From Chlorops oryzae (Eukaryota; Arthropoda; Insecta; Diptera; Chloropidae), in contig CM035807.1 in assembly GCA_020466095.1 (NCBI GenBank), positions 20,688,485 to 20,752,484 on the forward strand: a DNA stretch of 64,000 nucleotides. The letters are read 5' to 3'. A program made the position numbers and the translations under genes. This document shows, in pieces, positions 48,781 to 61,000 of this stretch. Numbering within the stretch: the first letter of the stretch is position 1; each line of letters opens with the position of its first letter. Below the pieces are notes generated by a model. It was given only the letters and a program-made list of their open reading frames with translations. It was not told where the DNA came from and did no database searches.

Positions 48781-49077
48781 CTAATGGGGCGCAGCCGAAC
48801 CAATTGTTAATGCAATACACAATATTATTAGGAAGGTATACAGGACTCGCAGAAATCGCAGCTTTTCACTTTTGTTCCTTCGATGATGTCCTGCATCGGT
48901 GACGTTGCTCGATGAGAGGGTGAGAAGGGGCGAGAGCTGGATGGAAGCATTGTTTGTGCGGCTGCAATTATTTCGCTCTGAGTGTAAAAATTGTTGCCAT
49001 TTAGACGGTTTCCATTGTGACTGGGCTGGTGGCGGTTGCTTTATGACCCGAGCCATCAGATCGTCGTCCATTGGCAT
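48781..49077 (-). CDS. Candidate 98-residue membrane protein
   Basis: This is a complete frame on the minus strand, from an ATG at 49077 in a good fly context (CGAAACAATGCC) to a TAG at 48781. The N-terminal two thirds are hydrophilic and of mixed composition (MPMDDDLMARVIKQPPPAQS..., Asn/Ser/Gln/Pro-rich, with possible N-glycosylation sites NCS, NAS, NVT). Then come a basic segment (RRNKSEKLRFLR) and a hydrophobic stretch of about 17 residues (VLYTFLIILCIALTIGS) four residues before the stop. That layout suits a tail-anchored or type II small protein, or the first exon of a type II protein spliced within the membrane region. The base composition is clearly richer in GC than the flanks. No family is recognised. 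It would be nested, antisense, in the presumed 5' intron of the Dscam-family gene. Confidence 0.4.
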   Translation of the reverse strand: MPMDDDLMARVIKQPPPAQSQWKPSKWQQFLHSERNNCSRTNNASIQLSPLLTLSSSNVTDAGHHRRNKSEKLRFLRVLYTFLIILCIALTIGSAAPH

Positions 49078-50960
49078 TGTTTCGAGATGGGTTTACTTTT
49101 TTTTTTTTTATTTTTGCCTTTGTTTTGAATTCATTCAGAAGAGCTCCTCTCGAGTGCAAATGGTTTTCCATTGTGTTAGGTTTTTCAAAAGTGTCGTTCA
49201 AGAGGGTGACAAAATATACACCTTTTTTTTTTTTAATAAGTTGCATTTACCTTCTTGCGGGGATGGGAACGCTTAGAAAAAAGTGAGAAGATATGAAAGA
49301 AAACGGATGGAAAAGAAATTTCGTTTATTAAAAAAGTTGTAAGACAGATAAGGGAATTTTTTAAACTTTCTTTAATTAATTCCATGGTCCTTTTTTTGAA
49401 TTCCCTTTTTTTATTACTTTTTTTAATACTCAACGGCAAACCGGAAGACGGTTTAAATCCCATCACGATAATAATTCCGCCCAATGGCAATCAGTCTTTT
49501 TACTAAAAATTACTTTCCCATAAAGAATTCAAGTGCACATCACAAATGGATATGAAGCTCATTCTGCTCTAAGTACTTCAAAATAAAAAAGAGTAGGGAA
49601 AAAACAATAACAACAACAAATGCAATATAACATAACATTTGCCACTCCAACACCGGCAACTTGCACCGTACAAAACATTAATGTCTGTCACTGGACTCGC
49701 CCCAACACCGCTCTGCCGGAGCGCCCGGCCTCGAGTGTTTGTTCACCATTAACAGCTTAAACGTACATAAGTTCGTACAAACCAACACAAATACACACAC
49801 ACACACACACACACTCACCGTGAACTGTGTGTTGTGCGGCATTTGCGAAGAAGAAAGGAACTTTTTTCCTCAGCAATTTTCACAGCGCTGTGCAACTTCG
49901 GATCGCATACACTTCATAAACTCATAAACAAAGCGAAAATAATATAGCTCCGCTCATAGTCGTAGATACTGCCAGGATACGTGTGTATATGGAGCGAGCT
50001 TTGGTATATTATTCCTCCGTGACAAAGAGCCGAGAAACAGTAGAGGCAGCAGAGCAAAAGCAAAAGCAAAGCCAATCCCAAAGCCGAAGCCGAGACCGAG
50101 GCCGGAGCTAGAACTGAAAGAAATGAAAAACAAAAAAAAAACGGAAAAAATAAATGAATCCTGTGCATGGAGAGCGCTCTCCACTCATTCGGCTCGAAAA
50201 GTATATTTTCCCATTTTTGCACATTTTGTTTTCTAAGCCCACGTGATGGCTTTCCCATTACTTTTGCGGCGGTGTGTCGACGTTTATGTTGTACACTAAT
50301 GCCACAGCTTCAGCTCCGATGCAGTTGCTCCCAGCGCTTACCCCCTCTGCCCCTCAACACCATTCGAATGAACTCTTCGAGCTCATTCATCTGACGTTTG
50401 CTCCGCACATCCGCTGCATATGCATTCATGCAATAATTTTCTTTTCAGTCGAGTTGTTGAATCGTTTTAATGGTCGTCACCTTTTTCGTTAACACTTTAC
50501 TGTTGCACTTTCCACTTCCTCAGCCGCAGGCTGTGCGCTGCTTTAAAGGATTGCACCGATGCGAACGCGTTGAGAGTATTCAAGCTCAATCGTTTAGGAC
50601 TCCATGGTTTTTTTTTTTTTTAATATATTTTCTTTCCTTCCTTTGTGATCCAATGTTCCGAACCGCAATTTTGAATTTTCATTTCGTTTATTGATGGCTA
50701 GGGAATTGTCACTCGTGGTGAGTAAGTGCGAGGATTAATTCCACATTCAACTGGTCTCCTTTTTTTTTGTTCTTGCGCCCTCCTGAACTTGTCGTTGAAA
50801 ATATTAATTAAAGGCGATCAATTCAGTTGCCAACATATTTTTAATCTCGGTCTCAATCTTCCATAGTTCAATCGTTATTATTATTCGTCTTCTTAGGTCC
50901 ACATAGCTCGATCAAAACTAGAGATTCTCATACCCATACCTTACCACAATTTCTTCTATC
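49078..50960. other. GC-richer, microsatellite-containing sequence
   Basis: (AC)n at 49793-49815. An imperfect AAGC/GAGGCC-rich tract lies at 50045-50115. Bases 50160-50560 are less AT-rich. Frames on both strands are open for 70-114 codons but are compositionally biased. Upstream exons or enhancers of the Dscam-family gene could lie here; none is demonstrated. Confidence 0.35.
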
Positions 50961-50969
50961 TTTGGAATC

Positions 50970-51165
50970 CTAGCTAGCACCGCCGCGGCGCCGCTATAAG
51001 GGCGATGACTAGAATAATCTAGACAGGGCCTTAGCAAGTTTTCTCTAGTTAAAGCCCGGATAGAAAACTCTAGCTTGGCGCTAGATAGCAGTTAGCTAGA
51101 TTAGGCCTGACTAGATAAATTTAGCCTGGCGCTAGCGAGGGTCTAGCTAGAACCGAGAGAGAAAC
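50970..51165. repeat. CTAG-dense segment
   Basis: About a dozen CTAG tetramers in 200 bp, many as GCTAGA or CTAGCTAG, with recurring GGCGCTAG words at about 51085 and 51129. A second smaller cluster lies at 51944-52000. Confidence 0.7.
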
Positions 51166-52023
51166 TTTGGGATAAACTTTTTTTATAAAGAATAGTTTAT
51201 TTGCATTTAAAGATTTTTTGAAATATCGATAAAAAACTTCGATTTGAGTTATTTTTGAGATTTTGGAAAATAGTATGGTACCTAAAAAATCGATCTGTAT
51301 ACTCTTTGGTTTTCTAACGATTGTCTAGGACGCTAAATAGTTTTTGTCATATAGCTCAAATCTGTTTATAACTTTAGTACCGAAGACGAACATTTTTAAA
51401 TCAATTTCTAAGTACTTATAAAGCATGGTAACAATCGAACTATGTCTGAAATTAAACAAACAACCTTACACAAAACTGCAATTATCTGTTCTGAGTTCAA
51501 ACCTATCTTATACTTTTAATAAAGGAACGCATGCGTGTCTCTTGACAAAAAAAATGTTTTCCTATCAGAAAGTCTACTGTGTTAATCTCGCCTTAGTGAT
51601 TAAAAAGCACTGCTTTGGCAACACTGGTTTTCTTATTGACAAAAAAATATCGTATTTCGATACTGTCAAATCAGTATCGATACATCGAAATATCAAAAAA
51701 TGAAGTATCGAGTACAAATATCGTTGCGATATTTCAATATTTCGATATTTTAGATATTTTTTGGCCAACCCTATGTTGAACGTCAGCTTTGCGGAGAGGC
51801 GATATCGTAACCAATGAGGTGCGAAATAGGTGAGACTTTAACCAATACCCCGTCAAGGGGACGTGAAAATAAATCATTGTGTAAAACAAAGCGATTGACA
51901 TATGGTGCAGGTGCCATAACAAGCCTTAACAAACTAGGAAGGCTCTAGCTAGGCTTTACTAGCTACATAAGTCCAAGATATAATCTACCTAGGGCATAGC
52001 TAGCACCGGGATGTGAGATAATC
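51166..52023. other. AT-rich insert between CTAG clusters
   Basis: Contains a set of TATCGATA/ATACATCGA-like words at about 51640-51760, similar in style to those upstream of Ube2j2. No gene is recognised. Confidence 0.4.
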
Positions 52024-52275
52024 ACATCTGTCAATGCCCGGCTCTTGCTAGGATGAGACTACAACACGCAACCATGGTTCGCGGACTCAAATTGCATGAC
52101 GGAAGTACAAACTGTCTATTGTCCTACACGTCGTGAAGAGGACTGGCATGCTTCGGTGATAATGCGTCTTGAAACCTAACTACGAATTTCCGGTTTTGGA
52201 TCACACTGGTTTAGCTATGGAACCATTGGTTCTATGCCTGGTCTTACTGACCAACCAGACTAGACCTAACCTAAC
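52024..52275 (+). mobile_element. 3' end of the LINE family (copy 2)
   Basis: Aligns with 22790-23046 (CACATCTGTCAATGCCCGG, GAAGAGGACTGGCATGCT, CTTACTGACCAACCAG) and ends in CCTAACCTAACC. The frame is broken by indels. Confidence 0.85.
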
Positions 52276-52513
52276 CTAGAATTCCTTTTTTTTTTAAATG
52301 TGGAGCAACTTTTTCATGCACCTTCAACATATACTTATTGGGAATATGTATGTATTAAAGTATTCCCCAAAGAACGATGAAGCAGTTTATTATATCCAAA
52401 AATTTAAGATCAACATTGTAGAAGTGTTCCTAATTGTTTTCGTTCATGGGTCCTCAAACTTAACCTATAGATTTAACACTCACACATTTGTGCCATCTTT
52501 TGATTACCTCAAT
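52053..52513 (+). repeat. Long direct repeat, copy 1
   Basis: Nearly identical to 54273-54736. It includes both the LINE 3' end and about 230 bp of unrelated flanking sequence, so it is a segmental duplication and not two LINE insertions. Confidence 0.9.
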
Positions 52514-54272
52514 ATCTGTTTATGACTTTTAGTTACCGAAAAAATTTTTTAAAAATTTCTAGTACTTAAAAGTTAAAATGAACTTTTGCAAATTTAAAAA
52601 AAAACCTTAAAAAATCAATCTTTTTCAAGTTCAAATATCTATAGCTTAAAAACTAAGCATTGATTGTTCAAATGATACATCGCACAGTGGGCATCGGTCG
52701 AAAAAATAGGGTTTTTCAACTTTTGAATTTCAAAATTTTAATGATTCACTTTTTTAAAGAAATATTTGGATATAAGGAATTCGAAATTATTTTTTTGAAA
52801 ATTGAATTTTTTTTATTAAAAAAAAAATTAACTTAAGTCAAAGGAATGTTATTCAATAAATTTCAGATTAATATTGGAGTCCAAATAGAGAACATTTTTT
52901 ATGTGAAAACCAAACGCTATTGCGTTTGTTTTATTTTTTGGTGGAAAAATAGCAATTACTCTTTCATGTAAAAAAAAATTTATTAAGATTGGAAGAGTAG
53001 AATAAATATTATAATTTGCCAGAAATTAGAGTAAAAATATCAACTTATAATTTTTGTTGTAATAAATCTTTATGTGCTTTGCCTTGCTTAGCCATCTTAC
53101 TATATACAAATGGAAGGTACGAGCTATACTTTCAATATAAATAAAAAAATTACCTTCTAATACCTTTTCTGTAAGTACATCGATTTGAATTTCAAAAGTC
53201 ACAGCAATATTTCTTACAAATGCTCAATAAGAAAAAATGGGCATATTGCTAGGATCTTTACTAATTACAATTTGACTTGGCATGCTTTATATGAAACGAA
53301 TATTTTTGGATTTTTCGTGACTATCGAAGGCTAATACGTAGAAGGAAGACTTTAGATTAAACTTTTTAAAAAAATATTTAATTATCTTTCAAAGAAATTT
53401 AACTTGAGATTTACTAGTAAACGGATGCATTTTGGTATTTATGAGATTGAAGGAAAATGTTAGGAATCTGCTTGAGGGTTATACCTTGTTGAGATCAAAT
53501 TTTAAGCTTTTGGAGAAAATTAAAAGTTTTAATTTATATAAGTCCAAATAATCTAGATTATGACATGTAATCATGTCGTGGCACCGACATATTTTAAGTT
53601 TTTAAATTTTTGAAGAACTTCAAGTTAAAAGTGGAATTTCATCTGTCAAATAAAAATTTAATAGCCTTATAGGGAGGTCAAGTATTTCAAGTTTTTTCAA
53701 AATATCTTAGTTTAGCAAAAGTGCTAAATGGCCTCGAATTTTACAAGAAATATATGGTCCATATCGTTGCAAAGGAGAGAGTTTTCTGCTTTAGACTTAA
53801 TAAAGATTTTATGTTATTTAGGCAGGTAGTTATTTGATGTTTTCAATCATTTAACAAAGGAACAGATGTGTTGGATAACATCCTAGTCTGCATAAATGAA
53901 TTGGTATCGATATATGACAATAGATAAAGTCATTTTCTTGCGAATTTTATGTTATTCAAATTCAAAGCTTACCTTTTGTTTTCAAACTTTTGGACTATTA
54001 AGTAACAGTTTTTGTATATAGCGAATCAGTCGCATATTTGATGATATTGCATAGACTTAAAGTGACTTTGACTTCTATAGTCGTAAGTAATTCTTCAGCA
54101 ACTAAATTGCGATCTTAAATTAGTCGCATAGTGGGCCCGCCCCTAGCGCTTTTTTGGTTGCTATAAAGTAAAATGACAGTCGTCGCAATAATAATAGCCA
54201 ACAAATAGCTCAGTCACAATTGAATCGCTACAGCTAATTTGCGACACCTTGTGTTACTTGGGTATAGTTATG
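52514..54272. other. Spacer between the direct repeats
   Basis: Very AT-rich, with no supported gene. Sequence just after 52514 weakly resembles 51360-51420. Confidence 0.4.
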
Positions 54273-54505
54273 ATGAGACTACAACTGTTCGGAGAACCAT
54301 GGCTTGCGGACTCAAATTGCATGACGGAAGACAAACTGTCTATTGTCCTACACGTCGTGAAGAGGACTGGCATGCTTCGGTGATCATGCGTCTTCAAACC
54401 TAACTACGAATTTCCGTTTTGGATCACACTGGTTTAGCTATGGAACCATTGGTTCTATGCCTGGTCTTACTGACCAACCAGACTAACCTAACCTAACCTA
54501 GAATT
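54273..54505 (+). mobile_element. 3' end of the LINE family (copy 3)
   Basis: Keeps ACTGTTCGGAGAACCATGG, which copy 2 has partly lost, and ends CTAACCTAACCTAACC. The coding frame is interrupted. Confidence 0.85.
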
Positions 54506-54736
54506 CCTTTTTTTTTTAAATGTGGAGCAACCTTTTCATGCACCTTCAACATATAACTTATTGGGAATATGTATGTATTAAAGTATTCCCCAAAGAACGA
54601 TGAAGCAGTTTATTATATCCAACAATTTAAGATCAACATTGTAGAAGTGTTCCTAATTGTTTTCGTTCATGGGTCCTCAAACTTAACCTATAGATTTAAC
54701 ACCCACACATTTGTGCCATCTTTTGATTACCTCAAT
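54273..54736 (+). repeat. Long direct repeat, copy 2
   Basis: Second copy of the roughly 460-bp duplication. Its left breakpoint falls inside the LINE sequence and its right breakpoint after TTGATTACCTCAAT. Confidence 0.9.
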
Positions 54737-56306
54737 TCGGAGAAGAAAAAAAAAAATAAAAGAAATAGAAAATTAAAAAAACATTATATGTAGGCGTGTC
54801 TGTAATTGAAAGAAAATGACTGAAGGCGAGCTTTCATCAGAAGCACAAAACAAACAAATCATTTTAAACTCCCAATTAAATGTGTTGAAAGCACATAAGC
54901 ATTCACGAGTGCTTACATCCATTCAGGCCTACGGCCTTTCGTATTCGATAGATGAATGAAAAACACACGACCAAACGAAAATAAAACGAACACACACACA
55001 CATAACAAACATTTCTAACGTGAACGCAAGACACCCGAGACACATCAAAGAGCCCATGGTATTATATAATTTTATAGGAAGGAAATGATTATATTCACAG
55101 ATACTGTGCGCTCGGATTTGACGAGCTCTCCTTCACGAGCTTCTCCGACAAGCAAACGAAAAAGAAAAAATGAAAAAAATATTTGTCCGCTTAGGTGCGA
55201 TGATGATGTTTGTTTTGTCGCTTTCGAAGAATGATGCTGAAATGTATGTACATACATACATATATGTATATGTATAGGTCCTGTTTCACATTTTCAAAGG
55301 AGCTAGGAAGAGGCTTCATCCGTCCCAGTCTTTGAAATGTATACGGTTGACGTAGTGAATCTTCCCTTAGGACTCCAGAATGTAGAGAATGTGGCACCAA
55401 AAAAGATTTCTCTTCCAGCATCTACATTGAATGTTACAAGGTGTTTGCATGCACTATCATGTTGCTGTAATATTAAAACATAAAAAAATTTCCTCTTTTT
55501 TCAAAATAGCAGATTAGTACAATGTGGAAAATGATGTCATTTAATTTTGAGTTACAAATGTGTTTAACAAAAAAATGGGACGAGCCGTTTAAATTAAGGT
55601 TTCCCCAACAGCTAAACACCCTGAACGATGTCCTTTGACTTCTCAGAACAGTGGTCTGAGGCTTGTTGATGAATAGCTGCAAATAAAAAGAAATTTATGA
55701 GCGAACACGAATATTTATGATCCTAAATTGTATTTAATTCGGCTGAGAAGGAGGAAACATGTGTGCTAGAGTATGAGTTGGAAGTAATTTCTTTAAAAAT
55801 TGCCAAAATTTTTAGACCAAGCCGCAGTTGTAGATTCTATGCTCCTGATTCTTCTTTTTTTCATTCTGCCCGTCTTCTACCTCGATCAAAGTAAGAGTCC
55901 TCATTTTTTGGATGCCGTTATCTACTTTCTTCTGACTGGAGAGTTCTCTTCGCATGGGTCCTTTGAAGGAACATCTTCTCTAATGGTATCTAACCACCTT
56001 TTTTTTATAATCTCTATAAATTTTGAATACATTGGACCCCTCATTAGGGCCTTAAAATTAATTTTTGTTCTACGAAAATGATGAAAATACATGTAGATAC
56101 ATTTTAAAGGCCCTTTTGTGGAGCTCTTAATATGACTTCAAAATTTATATTCCAAAAAAACAGTCGAAAATGCGATCATTCTCGAATTTTAAGGACCTCA
56201 TATTCTTTTTATTCTCATATTCGAGGCATTTTTTTAAAAAGGAAAATGATATTTTTAATTGAAAAATTCGATTCACACAGAGAAAATGAACAACCCATTC
56301 AAAAGT
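54737..56306. other. Intronic or intergenic, nothing recognised
   Basis: A (TACA/TATG)n patch lies at 55246-55277. No supported gene. Confidence 0.4.
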
Positions 56307-56314
56307 CTCATAAC

Positions 56315-56559
56315 CAGGGCTCGGAGTTTGTTGACTTTCATATCTTTAAAGCATACTTTATGGGGCAAAAATTGTTCCTTGCCAACATTTTGCGAAAAAG
56401 TTTAGCGAAGTTCAACTTTAAACTGCTTCCTTACTTAAAAAAAAAAATCATATTGAAGTTAAAAATCGATTTGAATTTTAACTTTATGTGAGTTAAGGAA
56501 TATTTTTACTCCATAAAGTATGCTTTTAATTTATAAAATTCAACAAAATCCGAGCCCCG
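56315..56559. mobile_element. hAT-like MITE, family A copy 4
   Basis: Ends CAGGGCTCGGAGTTTGTTG and CAACAAAATCCGAGCCCCG. The 8-bp flanks are CTCATAAC and ATCATAAC, a TSD with one mismatch. Confidence 0.9.
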
Positions 56560-56567
56560 ATCATAAC

Positions 56568-57745
56568 TGAAAGCCAGGAACACATCTATTATGCGTTTGA
56601 AGATTGAGATTAAAATTTAAATGCTTGAAAAATTATTTTTTTAATTATGACACTTTTGGTGATTGTCTGAGATATCTTAGAGTAGTTTATAGTAATTCAT
56701 TCTATTCATGCGATACAGATCTGTGAGAACGACTTCAATGTTCTATGGCATCAAAATTTTAAGGCGTACCTAAGGAGGTATAAGAAATGAATATGGCTAG
56801 AATATGACATGGGGAATCCCGTGTGAGTGTGTGTGCAGTGAACCCGAGAGAACTTAACTATGAGAAACATTAATAGAAGTGAAAACTTTTTGTTTACATC
56901 TAAATTAGCAAATAAATGACGAAAATCCCTCTGCTTTATTTTCAGAGCATAGTGGACACCGAAAATTTTATGAAATTCTGATCCCATAAAGGCGAAGGAA
57001 CGAGACGAAGAGAGCACAGTTCATCCAACTGAAACAATAGGCAACTAAAATTCTGACGCACGAAGCACATGCGAAGGGAGCGATGTTTGCAGTTTTATTT
57101 GTTAACAACAAAGCGAAAGGTAAGCTAAACCGAAGCACAAGCACACACACGCACACAGCTACACACGCACGTCCTTGCAATGCAATGCAATTGAAGGTAT
57201 GTGTGCAAATAGACGCTTAGTCTACATTTCGAAATTAAGCACAAATGAGAATTGCGGCGGAGTGCACAATAAACACAAAATGCTGGCGACTCAACACGGA
57301 GTTTCGTCGGACACAAGTGGCTCTAATTTCATGCTTGACAGAGGCCAGCAAAGCATTGCGGTGCAAAATGTGCGTAGGTCTGCGGTTGAGCGAAACGTGC
57401 GCCTTGCGCCCTTGTGCTGCCGTTGCTGCCACTGCTGCTGCTTAAGGCCAATGACGCATTGTTTGCAAGAAAATTAAGCCCTCATTTACGGTGGCTGGGC
57501 GCAGAGATTAAGTTTGGCGATTGACGCTTGCAGTTAATAATCTTAAGGACCACGAAAAGTCAGACTTCTTTACTGTTATTCAAACATAGCCACACCAAAT
57601 TTACGCCATTCAAGTTTGTTACTCTCATATTTTTTATTTTTGTATTTTTTCGAAAGCATTTGGCGACGAAAGCGGCTTACTTTATGACATGTCCTTTTCA
57701 TTTTATTTTTTTTTTTTTCTGTTAACTTTGCGTTGATAATTTCAG
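56568..57745. other. Sequence just upstream of the first recognised Dscam-family exon
   Basis: Bases 57000-57540 are less AT-rich than the rest and carry open frames on both strands, but none shows a start plus a phase-1 donor that would supply the missing leader exon. A polypyrimidine stretch (57690-57720) lies a little upstream of the acceptor. Confidence 0.4.
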
Positions 57746-58013
57746 TTGGCAGTGCCATACCAATACTAATACAGCATTTTCGATTGCCAGTCTTACAAAT
57801 TGCCATTCTACTGGCTGTCGTTGTGCCACCAGCGGTTGTCAAAGCCACAAGCGGCTTACGCGTGCCCACGTTCATACAGGAGCCGCCACCACGCCTGCTC
57901 TTCAGCAATGATACTGGGACACAAGTGACTTGCATAGCGCACGGTAGCCCACCGCCTGTCGTTTCCTGGGTACTTAAGGATGGTTCGATGGCATCACAGG
58001 TGCCGGGACTCAG
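57746..58013 (+). CDS. Dscam-family exon: end of signal peptide and first half of Ig1
   Basis: Acceptor TTGATAATTTCAG, donor CAG|GTGAGC. Enters with one base and leaves with two bases of a split codon. Encodes the hydrophobic leader and Ig1 up to VPGL(R). Confidence 0.92.
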
Positions 58014-61000
58014 GTGAGCTTTACTATTACAACAACTATGTACATACATAGCTATGCGAAAGTTTGACTATATCCTGTGGCACCGAGATTAACTCGAACT
58101 CTGAGGTTGCATGCATGTGGCTTCGGTGCGAAAAAGTTGAGCCACACACACAAACACACAGACACATTTACACAAGCTCAACGAGACGGGATAAAAGTTT
58201 TTGCTTTTTTCTTCTATTATTTTGTAATTTAATCTTTTTTCTATTTAATTTTTTTTTTTAATTCTATTTTGATATACTTTTTTGAAAGCGATTTTTGTTG
58301 GTTTTTAACTCTTAATTAGGGGTTTTCAATTACGACACTTGAAAAGCTATTCTGGGGTGTGCTGCTGAGTCCTACTCCAGGAAACGCAGAGGAAGTTTTC
58401 ATGCTGTATGTACGAAAAATGTATATATGTATATAGGGCTGGGTTAGTTTATGTATTGCGGTTATGTGCAGATGTATACATTATAGCATGATATCACTGC
58501 GGTTATGTTATGCTATGTTGTGTTAATTTGTGTTTTTTTTTTTTTTTTTTTGAGTATTTCTGCCTTTGCTTTTGCCGCTTGAGAATATATTGTGGCTGTG
58601 TCTTTTTGCGGTTTTCCCGAATTAATTCATAATGTAAGCCCTCGAGGGCACAAAACTGCGCACAAGCATTTGTAAATATTGCTTTTATAGTGCAGCATAA
58701 AGCTTACAGAAGCATGGCAACTATTTCAATAAGATGCAATTGCAGCTTTCAAAGACAAAAAAAAAAAAAAATGTGACGTGATCATATTTGAAATTTTTAT
58801 AGCAAATGTTGCTAAGATACACGAAAAACTGAAGACGATGCTAAGTAGCAAAGAGGTCTGTTCTGAATGAGAGATTTGAAATGCTCTCAAAAGAAGCCAT
58901 AACAAAAAACTTGAAACAATTTGTTTCCAGCGACATTGAGCATTAAGGTGGATCGATTTTGTAACCTCCAATGGCCCTAACAGAATATTATTCTGTTGCC
59001 CATACTTAATGATTATGCCGAAGAAACTATAGGTCAAATGTGAATTTTAACCTTCCGCTTTTGCAAACAAATGTTTTTCATGCCATATTCGACTTATTTT
59101 GGTCTTCATTGTTGGTGAAAACATCTCAAAAAGCAGAGAAACAATCACTTCAACGTCCCTCAAAACTCAAGCCATTGAAAAAACATTATATTTTCTTCAA
59201 TAACTATCCTAAAATGCTAAGAACCACAATAAGAAAAATTCAATTTAAAAACTTTTTTGATTAGGTAGAAATTTCAATAATTTGTAGCATGCTTTTACGC
59301 ATATTTAAGATGGGCCTTCTTTTTGAAAAGCTGAAGAAAAAAATTCGTCTTTGACCTATGGTTCCCTGGGCATTTTTTCTCCAAAAAAATTGTACAATCT
59401 TATTTCACTAGGGCAATTTTCATTTTTTTTTTTTTGTCGAACAAAACGATCCACCTTATTGAGCATAATAGAATTCAAATTTTGTTAAGAGTTTGCAGTT
59501 CTCTCACTTCAGGAATTGATGGCACAACGATGGGCTTACATTTCATGGGCCTTACCTTGTATTGTCGAAGTGATAGACAATTTGATGCGAAAGTTTATTT
59601 CAAGTTGCAATTGGAACGGGTTTTCTATAGTTTTTTGATTTGTAGAAATGAACTGAAGGGTCGCAAATGCATTTCCAACACACCAATTGAACTCAGAAAG
59701 GACTTAAGTGCAAAAAACCATTGCAATTCCGACTCAAAATAAGCTTTCGCATCGCAATACAGAGTAAGGCCCCTGGTGTTCTCTGAGCGGATCTACTGAA
59801 AGATGTTATATACAACATAAGGAACATTAGGTCTTATCAGTTGTGTTCTCAGTACAGTGAGTTCCATTCCTGATAGAATGATTTTCGTTTAACTTTAACC
59901 CTCTTCAATTTATCATTAACTTAAGTGCTTAAAGCAATAAATTACAATTTAACGATGGGAATCTTCTTCATTTCAACTGGAGAAAAAAAAGAAACAAACA
60001 AAAATAAAAAAAAAACCTGTCTGGACTCTTTAGAATGCTTTTGAAATAATTGCACAAAAGGAATAGCAACAAAGATGACACCCAAAGAATAACGGGAAGG
60101 AAAAGAAAGAAAACGCAAAGAACCTGTCAGTATCAATGTTGTGGTTTTTATGTTGTAACATAAAATGAAAATGAGAAAAGTAGAAATGAAATAAAGAAAT
60201 GCTTTCATGCAAAGAAAAGCGTAACATTCATTTGACAGACAACATGAATAAGTGACAACAAACAATAAAAAATTGGAGCGAAATGCTCGAAGCAAGGAAC
60301 GCATGAAGGAGTTCGTAACGTAGTCCTTCTATTTTCACCGCATCAAGATTTGAAAGAAAGAAAGAAAGAAAGAAAAACTGCACAAGAGGAAAAATGAATG
60401 AAGAAAAATAAAACAATGCGACAAAGTGCAAGGGTTAATGGTCGATTGTTGTTAAGAGGAAAATGAAAAGGATAAGACTTCTGTTAATTTTTGATTTCGC
60501 TAGTAAAAATTTATCGCTTCGAGTTGGAAGTTCGCCTTCGTCGGGAAAGAATTGACTTTCCCTGTTAAAGGTTCCTCGCTGTTCGCATTGTTAAAAACTC
60601 ATTTATATTACTTAGCTTAAGAACTCAAATAAATGACGAATTTTTGCCATTTACGTGTCGGGATCATGAAAATAATGCTGCTATTGGTACAGCATTACGG
60701 AGATGTGGCCGATTGTTCGCCCCATCTTTTTTTATTTACTCTTAAGAATTTATTATTTTCATTTTATTTCATTTTACTTTATTTTAAAGAGCCATTGGCT
60801 GGTGAATTATTACCATCATTAATGAAATTTAAAACACGAGAAGAACAATTGTCTGCCTTGACTTGCATGACTTGAATAACATTTTCCGGGCGTGCAAAAT
60901 AAATGACTGTGATAGATTAGTTGCTCTCGAGCTCTCGGCTTAAGTGGCGTTAAATTACAAAAAATTAAATGGAAAAGGACACTTGGGATATTCTCGAATT

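Noticed and set aside
56132..56491. 119-codon plus-strand ORF
   Set aside because: Half of it lies within a hAT-like MITE; composition is Lys/Phe/Ile-rich noise.
57576..58049. 157-codon minus-strand ORF
   Set aside because: It is antisense to the Dscam-family exon, which explains the open frame.
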